DNA from: Baffinella frigidus
Lineage: Eukaryota; Cryptophyceae; Cryptomonadales; Baffinellaceae
Length of the DNA: 21,633 bases
Reading direction: 5' to 3'
NCBI GenBank assembly: GCA_026770585.1
Contig: MU646550.1
Span: 474,028 to 495,660 of the forward strand
Each line of letters begins with the position of its first letter. The stretch's first letter is position 1. The notes below the pieces were generated by a model. The model did no database searches. It was not told the DNA's origin and saw only the letters and a list, made by a program, of their open reading frames with translations. A program made the position numbers and the translations under genes. Below are positions 7,043 through 14,298 of this stretch, one piece after another.

Positions 7043-7083
7043 GGCAGCTGCGCTCTACGATGATCATTCTCGCCTCCGTCGCG
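7043..7083 (+). CDS. Exon fragment, copy 2 of the 6374-6445 exon
   Basis: After GTAAGAATTAG, the plus strand reads GG plus 13 codons, QLRSTMIILASVA, ending at GCG|GTAAAAC. Both an acceptor (TAG) and a donor (GTAAAA) are present, giving a self-contained 41-nt exon. It encodes only the 3' part of copy 1. The synonymous pattern against copy 1 is the main evidence that this is, or was, coding. The downstream intron would hold telomere-like repeats. Confidence 0.45.
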
Positions 7084-7169
7084 GTAAAACCTAAAACCTA
7101 AACCGGTTTAGTCAAGCATTCCCAAACCCTGAACCCTAAACCCTAAACCCTGAACCCTGAACCCTAAGA

Positions 7170-7204
7170 GGCGCCTCGCAGCTTAACCATGGGTGCGAGG
7201 CGCC
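7170..7204. repeat. 11-bp-arm hairpin inside telomere-like repeats
   Basis: GGCGCCTCGCA and TGCGAGGCGCC are perfect complements around a 13-nt loop (GCTTAACCATGGG). Confidence 0.85.
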
Positions 7205-7270
7205 CCACCCTGAACCCCAACACCCGAAACCCCGAACACTCGAAATTCCAACACCCGAACCCTAAGGGGG

Positions 7271-7612
7271 GTTAGGGTAGCGGTAGAGATCCACCGTTGC
7301 CTAAGTTAACGGAGTTTCCACTTTTGGTTTGAGGCGTGCAACTCTCGACTTGTGTCTTGGCGAGCAGCGCAAGAACTCCTCCTTACTACGCGGGAGAGCT
7401 ACCTGTGATTTTACGCCCTGCGTCCATCTATTATTTCCCCTTGAAATCGGCAAAAGTTACCGAAAATGCCCACAAATAATTGACTTTGACGGAAAAGTAA
7501 CCGCAGGATATGCCCAAAAAGGGCTCCAAGAAAGCACCTACCCCTCCCGCGTAGTACAACTACCTTGCAATTTAGTTTTCCCTGGTACCAAGCCTGCCCG
7601 CCTCACCACACT
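7271..7612. other. No gene assigned
   Basis: A frame of 97 codons on the plus strand (7329-7622) runs through here and into the family A element, without a recognisable motif or splice context. CTACGCGGGAG at 7387 and CTCCCGCGTAG at 7545 form inverted ends around about 150 bp. CCTGCCCGCCTCACCACAC occurs near 7592 and again near 7937. Confidence 0.5.
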
Positions 7613-7720
7613 AATAGGGTAACGGACTAACAATGGGGTAGTTAGGCCTACGGTATTACCTACGGTAGGCCGCAGGGTTTTCCGTAGGAGCCTCCCTAGG
7701 CCCCTGCGGCCTACCGTAGT
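7613..7720. mobile_element. MITE family A, copy A2, right arm truncated
   Basis: It begins TAGGGTAACGGACTAACAAT and continues GGGGTAGTTAGGCCTACGGT and TACCTACGGTAGGCCGCAGG. The palindrome turns at TTTTCCG and the right arm breaks off after GCGGCCTACCGTAG. It is followed by CAAGCCTGCCCGCC, a repeat of the sequence just before the element. Confidence 0.75.
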
Positions 7721-7789
7721 CAAGCCTGCCCGCCCAGGCGGGTGCCCTGCTGTCCTCGGACGAGCCCAACCCCCGCAGCACATATAACC

Positions 7790-7928
7790 TTATCCAGGGA
7801 AACCTATTTTTCTTTAGTTTGATGGCAAGGAAAATTACTACACAATTCGTTCTTATTAGTAATATTAAAGTATTTGTGTAGTAATTTTCCTTGCTATCAA
7901 ACTAAAGAAAAATAGGTTTCCCCGGATA
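7790..7928. mobile_element. Foldback MITE, copy 1
   Basis: Arms of about 55 bp (TTATCCAGGGAAACCTATTT...GGCAAGGAAAATTACTACAC and its complement) surround a 28-nt loop, TTCGTTCTTATTAGTAATAT plus TAAAGTAT (7846-7873). The arms differ at only a few positions. TATAACC occurs on both sides (7783-7789 and 7927-7933) and could be a target duplication. The element is AT-rich, unlike its GC-rich surroundings. Confidence 0.85.
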
Positions 7929-8100
7929 TAACCCGCCTCGCCCGCCTCACCACACGGAAGACTACGGCGTTCCCACTGCACCCATAATCTGGGTGTAACG
8001 TGACTAAGTCTGTACCATAAAAGGGCTATAACCCTTTTTTCCCCTTCAACTTGAACGATAATTCTTTCAAGCTGAAACTCGCGCAGTCCACCGTGTGGCA

Positions 8101-8248
8101 GATCTTATCCGCGGAAACCTATTTTTCTTTAGTTTGATGGCAAGGAAAATTACTACACAAATGCTTTAATATTACTAATAAGAACGAATTGTGTAGTAAT
8201 TTTCCTTGCCATCAAACTAAAGAAAAATAGGTTTCCCCGGATAAGATC
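8101..8248. mobile_element. Foldback MITE, copy 2, loop inverted
   Basis: The arms are the same as in the element at 7790, extended to GATCTTATCC / GGATAAGATC. The loop (8161-8188) is the reverse complement of the first copy's loop with one mismatch. Because the arms are palindromic, this is either insertion in the opposite direction or a loop flip by recombination between arms. A diverged third copy is at 17586-17693. Confidence 0.9.
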
Positions 8249-8340
8249 CGCGTCTGCCCTCCACACCTCACACCTTATGTGGACTCACAACCTGTGTAAG
8301 CTGACGCCGGGCCCGGCCTCACAACCTGGCTGAGCTCACG

Positions 8341-8532
8341 CTCTAAACCCTAAACCCTAAACCCTAAACCCTAAACCCTAAACCCTAAACCCTAAACCCT
8401 AAACCCTAAACCCTAAGCCCCAAACCCTAAACCCTAAACCCTAAACCCTAAGCCCCACGCCCTAAGCCCTAAATCCTAAACCCTGAACCCCAAACCCTAA
8501 ACCCTAAACCCTGAACCCTAAACCCTAATTGA
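8341..8532. repeat. Interstitial telomeric array, CCCTAAA on plus
   Basis: About ten near-perfect CCCTAAA units are followed by more units with CCCTAAG, CCCCAAA and CCCTGAA variants. The unit is the Arabidopsis-type telomere repeat. Its position inside the window, with unique-looking sequence on both sides, makes it interstitial. Confidence 0.95.
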
Positions 8533-8585
8533 CAGGGGGCAGTGATACTGGGGGGAGCGGTATCGATCATGTGCTGCTGGAACAA

Positions 8586-9083
8586 CCGCGAGACAGAGCA
8601 CCTCAACTCCCAAAGCGCCAAAAACGTAAGCGTGGCCTCCCACCACACTAGTTCCGAAAGCGTTCGGTCCTGGGTGGCTTTATGGGCACCGCGAGACAGA
8701 GCACTTCAACTCCCAAAGCGCCAAACACGTAAGTCTCAATCTCAATAGCCACAACGCCAATCTCAATAGCTCACAGTTAGAGCTTTTCGGAACCGTACTA
8801 CCTCCCACCATACTAGTTTTGAAAGCCCCCAAACTTCCCCACAGCGCCAAACACGTAAGCGTGGCCTCCTACCACACTAGTTCCGAAAGCGTTTGGTCCT
8901 GGGTGGCTTTATGGGCACCGCGAGACAGAGCACCTCAAATCCCAAAGCTGCCAAACACGTAAGTCTCAATCTCAATAGCCAAAGCGCCAATCTCAACAGC
9001 TCACAGTTAGAGCGTTTCGGAACCGCGAGACAGAGCACCTCAACTCCCAAAGCGCCAAACACGTAAGCGTGGCCTCCTATCAC
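8586..9083. repeat. Nested tandem repeat with a 239-bp period
   Basis: CCGCGAGACAGAGCACCTCA starts at 8586, 8689, 8928 and 9023, each followed by CTCCCAAAGCGCCAAA or a variant. The segment ACGTAAGCGTGGCCTCC...GTCCTGGGTGGCTTTATGGG is repeated with a period of about 239 bp. CGTAAGT and CGTAAGC inside each unit resemble splice donors. A diverged piece (GAACCGAGAGACAAGGCATC) occurs at 9325. Confidence 0.85.
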
Positions 9084-9087
9084 TTAA

Positions 9088-9160
9088 GAGCAGAAATCCA
9101 GTACACACGGGCGAATAGAAACCTTTACGACGAGCCAGAACAAAACTCAGGCAGAGCTAA
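9088..9160. repeat. Dispersed repeat, second copy of 3479-3566
   Basis: AGAGCAGAAATCCAGTACAC...GACGAGCCAGAACAAAACTC then AGGCAGAGCTA. It follows directly after the nested tandem array. Confidence 0.6.
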
Positions 9161-9167
9161 CACATAG

Positions 9168-9228
9168 CGGTCCATTTATTTTGGTGGTATTGATCAATCG
9201 GTCCATTTGTTTTCGTGGTACTAATTAA
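9168..9228. repeat. 31-bp tandem pair
   Basis: CGGTCCATTTATTTTGGTGG starts at 9168 and CGGTCCATTTGTTTTCGTGG at 9199, each followed by TA(T/C)T. Confidence 0.8.
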
Positions 9229-9269
9229 GAATTGCTCGGTACAAAGACTTGGTGGTATCCACCTGCTGG

Positions 9270-9320
9270 CGAAACACGAAACCCGAAACCCGAAACCCGA
9301 AACCCGAAACATGAAACCCG
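9270..9320. repeat. Telomere-variant array (ACCCGAA)n
   Basis: Five or six ACCCGAA units with one ACATGAA variant. This is the CCCGAAA version of the telomere-like repeat, C-rich on plus. Confidence 0.9.
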
Positions 9321-9707
9321 AAGGAACCGAGAGACAAGGCATCTCGACAGCGCTAGATCTTATCCCGCCAGTTATTTGAATTAATTGCTCGAGACGCGGA
9401 CTTTTGGCGTCATAAGTTGCCAATTTGGCCACTTCAGGCAGAACATGACGCCGAAAGTATGCGTTTCGAGCAATTACACTAAAATTCCTAGGGTGATGAG
9501 ATCTGAGAACGTCAGAACCGCCTGGGATCACAACCCCCTTTTGTGGTCATTCATTTCTTGTTGCGAGCGTACTAATTTTCATTCCCGGTGCGGGCTCGTT
9601 CTTGAGGCTCATAGACATTGTATCACTCAACTCAAGGCTAAAGGGCCTATCTAGGACCTGTTTCGAGAGTAATAAAGAAGAAGAAGAAGTACTAAGGATC
9701 TCAACAG
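9321..9707. other. No gene assigned
   Basis: Open frames exist on both strands at about 9385-9654, without family signature or clear splice pattern. A short AGA/GAA triplet run (AGAAGAAGAAGAAG) lies near 9676-9690. Confidence 0.5.
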
Positions 9708-9935
9708 CGTGATGTTTTAAATCGATGTAGTGTCTAAAAGGCAGCGGTTGGGCGTATCCCTTAAGTGGCCAGTAGGCGCATACACCCTACCGTAGGGCCC
9801 TAGGACCTGCCTACGATCTCTTTGAGGTCAAATTTGACCGCATGGCCACTTAAGGGATATCAACTACTGCAGACTGGAAGCCTGCTGTATGTTTTAAATC
9901 GATGTAGTGTCTAAAGGGCAGCGGTTGGGCTTACA
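9708..9935. repeat. 49-bp direct repeat flanking MITE D1
   Basis: TGTTTTAAATCGATGTAGTG...GGCAGCGGTTGGGC occurs at 9711-9753 and 9892-9932, nearly identical. MITE D1 sits between the copies, abutting the first. This is much longer than a target-site duplication and indicates a local duplication. Confidence 0.85.
9755..9859. mobile_element. MITE family D, copy D1 (105 bp)
   Basis: Terminal inverted repeats are TATCCCTTAAGTGGCC and GGCCACTTAAGGGATA. Inside are GTAGGCGCATACACCCTACC, GTAGGGCCCTAGGACCTGCC and, near one end only, the palindrome GGTCAAATTTGACC. D4 at 16531-16635 has the same length, so the element has a fixed size. Confidence 0.85.
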
Positions 9936-10020
9936 ACTCTTTGTAATGGGCCAACCGACGCGTTTTGGGCGTCCAAAGGTGGCGAGTCGCGGTGCAACAC
10001 CTCTGACGATGCTCGCACTA

Positions 10021-10101
10021 ACCTGTCAACTTTTGGCATTGACCTGTCAACTTTTGGCACTGACCTGTCAACCTTTGGCACCAACATGTCAACTTTTGGC
10101 G
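10021..10101. repeat. Four 21-bp tandem units (ACCTGTCAACTTTTGGCA)
   Basis: Units start at 10021, 10042, 10063 and 10084. GAGTTGACTTACGCC and GAGTTGACTTTTGCA follow in reverse sense at about 10146-10175. Confidence 0.9.
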
Positions 10102-10320
10102 GTGTTTGAACGGAGCGTCCCCCCCTCCCCTCTCTCCCGGGCACCGAGTTGACTTACGCCGAGTTGACTTTTGCAGGGGGTTGCGAACGGCTCCAAGTTT
10201 CTCAAGAACGCGTACGGGGGAGGGGGGAAGGGGAAATGGCTTGAATCGCCCGTGTGAGATGTCCCGCGGGAATTGGAGCTATTTCCCATCAGAAATAGGT
10301 CAACGGCTCCAATGTCCGAC

Positions 10321-10442
10321 GTAGGGGTACCTCGCTCATAAGAAACCGCCCCCCCCCTAGCTAGGACCACCATAGGGCCCTAGGCATAGGCCTACTGTAG
10401 GGTCCTGGGGGGGGGCGCTTTCTTATGAGCGAGGTACCCCTG
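10321..10442. mobile_element. MITE family C, copy C1
   Basis: Palindromic element of about 120 bp. Terminal inverted repeat AGGGGTACCTCGCTCATAAG then AAA. The arms carry a C-run/G-run. The core is TAGGACCACCATAGGGCCCT then AGGCATAGGCCTACTGTAGG. Its right end shares the CCCCTGTACC junction with C2, so the two are joined end to end. Confidence 0.9.
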
Positions 10443-10554
10443 TACCTCGCTCATAAGACCCCCCCCCCCCCCCAGGACCACCGTAGGGCCCTAGGCATAG
10501 GCCTACGGTAGGGTCCTAGGAGGAGGCGCTTTGTTATGAGCCAGGTAACCCTGT
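10439..10554. mobile_element. MITE family C, copy C2
   Basis: Directly adjoining C1. TGTACCTCGCTCATAAGACC at the left; TTGTTATGAGCCAGGTAACC at the right, with three changes against the consensus end. The core carries GGACCACCGTAGGGCCCTAG and GCCTACGGTAGGGTCCTAGG. The flank after it (TATTTCTCATCAAAAATTAG) is a diverged copy of the flank before C1 (TATTTCCCATCAGAAATAGG, 10280). Confidence 0.85.
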
Positions 10555-10608
10555 ATTTCTCATCAAAAATTAGGCCAAAGGCTTCAATGTCCTTCTTAGG
10601 TGGTAAGT

Positions 10609-10729
10609 ACAGGGGTACCTCGCTCATAAGAAACAGCCTTCCCCTAGGACCCTACAGTAGGACCATGCCTAGGGTCCTATGGCGGTCCTAGGGGGGGGGG
10701 GCTTTCTTATGAGCGAGGTACCCCTGTAG
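10609..10729. mobile_element. MITE family C, copy C3, inverted core
   Basis: Ends ACAGGGGTACCTCGCTCATA and TATGAGCGAGGTACCCCTGT. The core reads CCCTACAGTAGGACCATGCC then TAGGGTCCTATGG, the reverse complement of the C1 core, so this copy lies in the opposite orientation. Confidence 0.9.
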
Positions 10730-10811
10730 GGGCCTACGACGGGGTCATATTTGACCCCCCCCACCACTCAAGAGATGGGGATGGGGTGGGGGATCTCCCC
10801 CACCCCATCCC
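10730..10811. repeat. Family D remnant and a perfect G/C-run hairpin
   Basis: GGGGTCATATTTGACCCCCC and CCACTCAAGAGATGG (10741-10776) look like a decayed family D end. Arms 10778-10792 (GGGATGGGGTGGGGG) and 10797-10811 (CCCCCACCCCATCCC) are perfect, with an ATCT loop. The G-runs could also form a quadruplex. Confidence 0.75.
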
Positions 10812-10964
10812 GGGTGTGGGGCGGCTCAAGGAGGAAGGTGTGTATTCAAATTTTCCTATGTGGTGTGTGAGGTGGGTGCGGGGTTTGCGATTGTGCGTCG
10901 CGCCTGGAAGAGGGGTAATGAGTAAATGATGATGGAGTGAGGGCGTGGCACGTGGCGAGCGCCA

Positions 10965-11008
10965 ACGAGGGAGGGAGGGTGAGAGGGAGAGGGAGAGAGG
11001 GAGGGAGG

Positions 11009-11039
<31 letters not shown>

Positions 11040-11165
11040 CGAGAGAGAGGGAGCGAGAGAGAGGGAGCGAGCGAGAGCAAGAGCGAGCGAGCGAGCGAGC
11101 GAGCGAGAGAGCGAGAGAGAGACAAAGTGAGCGAGAGAGAGAGCGAGAGAGCGAGTGAGAGAGAT
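10965..11165. repeat. GA-rich purine microsatellite
   Basis: A nearly pure purine tract of GAGA, GGGA and GCGA units on plus. On the minus strand it follows ...AATAAAGTTCTATC, as a tail following the retroposon-like sequence. Long frames here are artefacts. Confidence 0.95.
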
Positions 11166-11315
11166 AGAACTTTATTAATACCATCATGAGACAGAGTCAC
11201 CTTTATTAATGCCAATCTGCCCCCCCTCCCCCCCCCCACGAGAGAGAGACCTTTATTAACACCAACACGACCGCCACGCATGCATCCCCACCGAGGCTGT
11301 TTCTGAGCAGGTCCT
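11164..11315 (-). repeat. Retroposon-like tail, nested copies
   Basis: On the minus strand three successive segments end in a TTAATAAAG-like motif: GTTGGTGTTAATAAAGGTCT, GGCATTAATAAAGGTGACTC and GATGGTATTAATAAAGTTCT, each followed by CT-rich sequence. The first is preceded by CCTCGGTGGGGATGCATGCG, as at 3283-3365. This could be repeated insertion of one element into its own tail, or tandem duplication. Confidence 0.55.
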
Positions 11316-11439
11316 ACAGGGGTACCTCGCTCATAAGAAACCGCCCCCCCCCCGTAAGACCACCGTAGGGCCCTAGGCATGGGCCTACTGTAGGGTCCTA
11401 GGGGGGGTCGGTTTCTTACGAGCGAGGTACCCCTGTAGA
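11314..11439. mobile_element. MITE family C, copy C4
   Basis: CTACAGGGGTACCTCGCTCA at the left, CGAGCGAGGTACCCCTGTAG at the right. Core GACCACCGTAGGGCCCTAGG. Inserted immediately after GGTCC of the retroposon-like repeat; C5 sits at the same point of another copy (GGACC|TACAGGGG). Confidence 0.9.
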
Positions 11440-11467
11440 GGCGAACAAAAGAGGCCACGCACACTCT

Positions 11468-11634
11468 AATAGGGTAACGGACTGAAACCCGGGTAGTTAA
11501 GCGTACGGTATTGCCTACGGTAGGCCGTAGGGCTCCTAGGACCTAATGTTTCGTAGGACCCCCCCCAGGCCCCTACGGCCTACCGTAGGCAATACCGTAG
11601 GCCTAACTACCCGGTTTTCAGGACGTTAGCTTAT
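11468..11634. mobile_element. MITE family A, copy A3
   Basis: Left arm ATAGGGTAACGGACTGAAAC then CCGGGTAGTTAAGC; right arm GCCTAACTACCCGGTTTTCA then GGACGTTAGCTTAT. Both arms carry GGTATTGCCTACGGTAGGCC and its complement. The centre is CCTAATGTTTCGTAGG. Confidence 0.9.
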
Positions 11635-11779
11635 GAACTCTACAGCAAGGCCTCCTCTCCGTGGTAAAGTCACTCTGGTTCCGGCCATCCTACACGGGAC
11701 TGTATCCCCAGATTCTCACAAGGGAACACACGCGCCGCCATTCTGCTCTCGATCCGAACATTCGTAGCGGTAGACACCT

Positions 11780-11833
11780 TAAGTTCTACAAAACCGGCTG
11801 CCATGCACCCCCACCACTGTGTCTGAGTAGGAC
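11780..11833 (-). repeat. Retroposon-like tail, short copy
   Basis: On the minus strand GGTCCTACTCAGACAC and GGTGGGGGTGCATGGCAGCC match the segments at 3283 and 11275. The AATAAAG part is replaced by TTTTGTAGAACTT. Confidence 0.5.
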
Positions 11834-11959
11834 CTACAGGGGTACCTCGCTCCTAAGAAACTGCCCCCGCCCTAGGACCACCACGGGGCCCTAGGCATAG
11901 GCCTTCTGTAGGGTCCTAGGGGGGTGGGGGGGGGTCTTCTGAGCGAGGTACCCCTGTAG
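11834..11959. mobile_element. MITE family C, copy C5
   Basis: CTACAGGGGTACCTCGCTCC at the left, GAGCGAGGTACCCCTGTAG at the right. Core AGGACCACCACGGGGCCCTA then GGCATAGGCCTTCTGTAGGG. Confidence 0.85.
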
Positions 11960-12032
11960 CGAGAAGTCATGTGCCCTCTACACATGCCCCCGCCCCCCCC
12001 CGGCACCAGTCCCGGGCTCAGCCTTAGTCTTA

Positions 12033-12429
12033 TATAACCCTTAAGTGGCCATGCCGTCAAATTTGACGGCCAAAAGGTCCTAGACAGGTCCTAGGGCCCT
12101 AAGCTTTTTTTTATACATTTTTTTACATTTTTAAGTCTACCTTTAGTCTACTTTTGTCTACTTTTGTCTACTTTTAACGTTTTTCTCTTCTTTTCTTTCT
12201 TTTTTAGGAAAAAATATAGTTAATTATACAAAAAATAAGTTAAAAAACAAGAAAAAACAAGAAAAAAACGTTAAAAATAGTAAAAACCGTTAAAAAACGT
12301 TAAAATCCAAGAAAATATACAATATATATTCTACCTTTTCAAAATTATGTCTACCTTTTTAAAATTATGTCTACCTTTTAAAAATTATGTCTACCTTTCG
12401 TATGCGCCTACCGGCCACTTAAGGGCTAT
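12033..12429. mobile_element. MITE family D, copy D2, with an AT-rich insert
   Basis: Left end TATAACCCTTAAGTGGCCAT with CGTCAAATTTGACGG and GGTCCTAGACAGGTCCTAGG. Right end GTATGCGCCTACCGGCCACT then TAAGGGCTAT. Between them (about 12103-12400) is an AT-rich insert of about 300 bp that replaces or interrupts the usual core. The ends match D1 and D4, so this is one element carrying foreign or expanded DNA. Confidence 0.8.
12103..12400. repeat. AT-rich insert with GTCTACTTTT repeats
   Basis: It opens with four GTCTACTTTT-like units (12133-12175) and closes with four TCTACCTTTT...AAAATTATG units (12330-12398). In the middle, AACGTTTTTCTCTTCTTTTC pairs loosely with AACAAGAAAAAAACGTT, giving an inverted-repeat look. 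Base composition contrasts sharply with the rest of the window. Confidence 0.8.
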
Positions 12430-12489
12430 CATAGGCTTACTGTAGGGTCCTAGGAGGAGGCGCTTTCTTATGAGCGAGGTACCCATGTA
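12430..12489. mobile_element. MITE family C, right half only (C6)
   Basis: ATAGGCTTACTGTAGGGTCC then TAGGAGGAGG and CTTTCTTATGAGCGAGGTAC. The left half is absent; family D copy D2 abuts the break. Confidence 0.75.
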
Positions 12490-12546
12490 TTGATACTCTC
12501 AACGCAGAGGACCCGGGAGCCGGGTGGGTTGGGGTCGGGTGGGGTG

Positions 12547-12622
12547 CAGGGGTACCTCGCTCATAAAAACCGCCCCCCCCTAGGACCCTACAGTAGGACC
12601 GTGCCTAGGGCCCTATGGTACC
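12547..12622. mobile_element. MITE family C, left half only (C7)
   Basis: GCAGGGGTACCTCGCTCATA, a C-run, then AGGACCCTACAGTAGGACCG and GCCTAGGGCCCTATGGTACC. It breaks off at the end of the retroelement remnant. Confidence 0.75.
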
Positions 12623-13326
12623 CCCAATTCTTGACGACGCGGACACCGGGGCCGGTGGCCCGTGCCGCAGTCGCTCGCCAGACAGCTAACGTCAGACGCG
12701 AATCCCATCGGCGGAAAGCATGCTTCGACGCCTCCACCACCGCGCTGTCGCTGTTGCCTGACCCAGCACCATCCCCCTGCCTGGCACCAAGCAAACAGGC
12801 ACAGCGTCACGGCGCTCTCCCCCGACAAACTCCCCAGCGTGTCCGATACAAAAGGCACGACGATGTGATCGTTCTCTGCCCACGCATGCTTGAGACGCTT
12901 CATCTGCGCTCGCCGGCACAGACCCCTTCCCTGGTAAATACCCCACTGCTCCCTGTCAACCGCATTTCCGATGAACGTATGCGTCAGAGAGATGTCGGCA
13001 AGGATAGGCATCATTCCCCGAAGATTCTGTTGATCCGGAGTATACCGGATGTCGCAAATCCTACCAGCGGTGTGCAGTTCACGCGGGAGACCATGTGCTA
13101 CGTCCACCCGTGCTGTGAAGCCTGCCTCCTCCCCGGCCTTCTTCCACACCGCCTGCACCGCATTGTGCCCGACTATCTAAGAACCTCGCGCGTGTTTGGC
13201 ACAGCACTGCACGTGATGACCCCCCACATCCAGCTCCTTCCCACAAGGACACCTCCGCTCATCTGATGTCTGCGCCAATTTGGACGTCAAAATCTGGGTG
13301 TAAAAAAAGTCAAAATGGGTCGTAAT
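12613..13326 (-). pseudogene. C-terminal remnant of a non-LTR-like retroelement polyprotein
   Basis: Read on the minus strand, one frame runs from about 13326 to 12613 with a single in-frame TAG (13177-13179). It starts with a Cys/His cluster, CPCGKELDVGGHHVQC, fitting C-x-C-x8-H-x3-C. Then come NAVQAVWKKAGEEAGF and, about 40 residues later, a hydrophobic strand, PILADISLTH. A basic helix, RRAQMKRLKHAW, and VVPFVSDTLGSLSGESA follow. This order (zinc finger, helix with A-x-x-A-G, a D-containing strand, K/R helix, F-x-P-F-V-x-E-T-x-G) is what I know from the end of reverse-transcriptase polyproteins in plant and protist retroelements, where the last part is thought to be nuclease-like. The reverse transcriptase itself is absent. 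The stop codon and the MITE at the 3' end indicate a dead copy. The assignment is from memory of the pattern, not a search. Confidence 0.6.
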
Positions 13327-13361
13327 TCATTTGACCATTCTGGCAGACTTTGTATGGCATC

Positions 13362-13586
13362 CTCGTGCCCTATGGGGTGAAGCTTGACGCTGTCGTGCCA
13401 CACAGCGGGCTACGAAGGCATTTTCGGGCAGGAAATGCCCCGAGTTTCCGTTACCTGATCCGTCAAAATGGTTCGCAAAATGGGGGGAAATAATTTTTGA
13501 CCATTGTGAAAGAAAGGATTTGACATTTCTCGGGTTTTTGGAAGTGCATGTATTTCTCGTGCCCTCTGGTGAAGCTTGACGCTGTG
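13362..13586. repeat. Direct pair around a possible coding fragment
   Basis: CTCGTGCCCTATGGGGTGAA then GCTTGACGCTGT (13362) recurs as CTCGTGCCCTCTGGTGAAGC then TTGACGCTGT (13556). Between them one plus frame reads SGRKCPEFPLPDPSKWFAKW then GEIIFDHCERKDLTFLGF, ending at TGA 13577-13579. Another plus frame from the first copy reads LVPYGVKLDAVVPHSG. Both look protein-like and neither is recognised, so only the repeat is firm. Confidence 0.5.
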
Positions 13587-13739
13587 GATGCCCATACACA
13601 TTAAACAGCTTCCTCGACACTCCAATATTGTCCCACTGCCAGATTCTGATAATCATATCAGCATTTTTCTTAATAAAACTATTATAACAACTGGACAAAT
13701 TGTTAACCGAGTACAGCACCAACCGACCGCGTCCGTTTC

Positions 13740-14000
13740 CTCCCACGACCAGATTCCATCCCCGCCCCCCACCGGAGCGGGCGCACCTATTTTTAACAAG
13801 GAACTCTTGAGGAACGAAAGGACGCGACCAGAATGTCTGGCAATTGCTGACAGTCTTTACAAAAAAACGGGAAAACCTGGTACAAAACCAAAACAATCAA
13901 CTACACCACATGGAAGGCCACGACCAGATTCTTTCGTAACCAAAATATCTTTTAAGTATTCTTGAGGAACGAAAGAACGCGAAACCTAGTGCAAAACCAA
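13740..14000. repeat. About 177-bp imperfect direct repeat
   Basis: CCACGACCAGATTC, TCTTGAGGAACGAAAGGACG and TGGTACAAAACCAAA occur in this order at 13743, 13806 and 13879, and again at 13919, 13964 and 13988, the second time with deletions. The minus-strand frame across 13600-13800 includes NADMIIRIWQWDNIGVSRKL, plausible but unrecognised. Confidence 0.55.
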
Positions 14001-14119
14001 GGGCTACCTCGCTCATAAGAAACCGCCGCCCCCTACGGCCCTACAGTGGGGATATGACTAGGGCCCAATGGTGGTCCTACGGGGTTGGGCGCTTTCTGAT
14101 GAGCGAGGCACCCCTGTAG
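14001..14119. mobile_element. MITE family C, copy C8
   Basis: GGGCTACCTCGCTCATAAGA at the left and TGATGAGCGAGGCACCCCTG at the right. The core is more diverged: CTACGGCCCTACAGTGGGGA then TATGACTAGGGCCCAATGG. Confidence 0.8.
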
Positions 14120-14298
14120 AAGTCGGGTTGGCTCGGAATTTTTCTGGGTCGGGTCGGGCAAAGGTGAAAGACATTCTGACGAAAATAGTGACCCGTTTTG
14201 TGACATGTTAAGGGTGTGGGGTGCTATCTTGTCATCAAATCCATGCCTAAGATAACAACTTCATTTTCTGGAAGTTCCCGACCCGACCCCTAATCCAG

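Larger units (their letters stand above)
6852..7270. repeat. Degenerate telomere-like repeats, C-rich on plus
   Basis: Short runs of ACCCGAAACCCGAAACCCTG (6865-6895), CCCTAAACCCTAAACCCTGA (about 7125-7165) and CACCCGAAACCCCGAACACT (to about 7262) are separated by AT-rich sequence (6900-7040) and by the exon at 7043-7083. A GGCGCCTCGCA/TGCGAGGCGCC hairpin sits at 7170-7204. Confidence 0.8.

Noticed and set aside
10846-11464. Long minus-strand frames rich in Ser, Leu and Arg
   Set aside because: They are translations of the GA microsatellite and of MITE C4; the peptide made by the MITE recurs at each C copy, as expected for a repeat and not for a gene.
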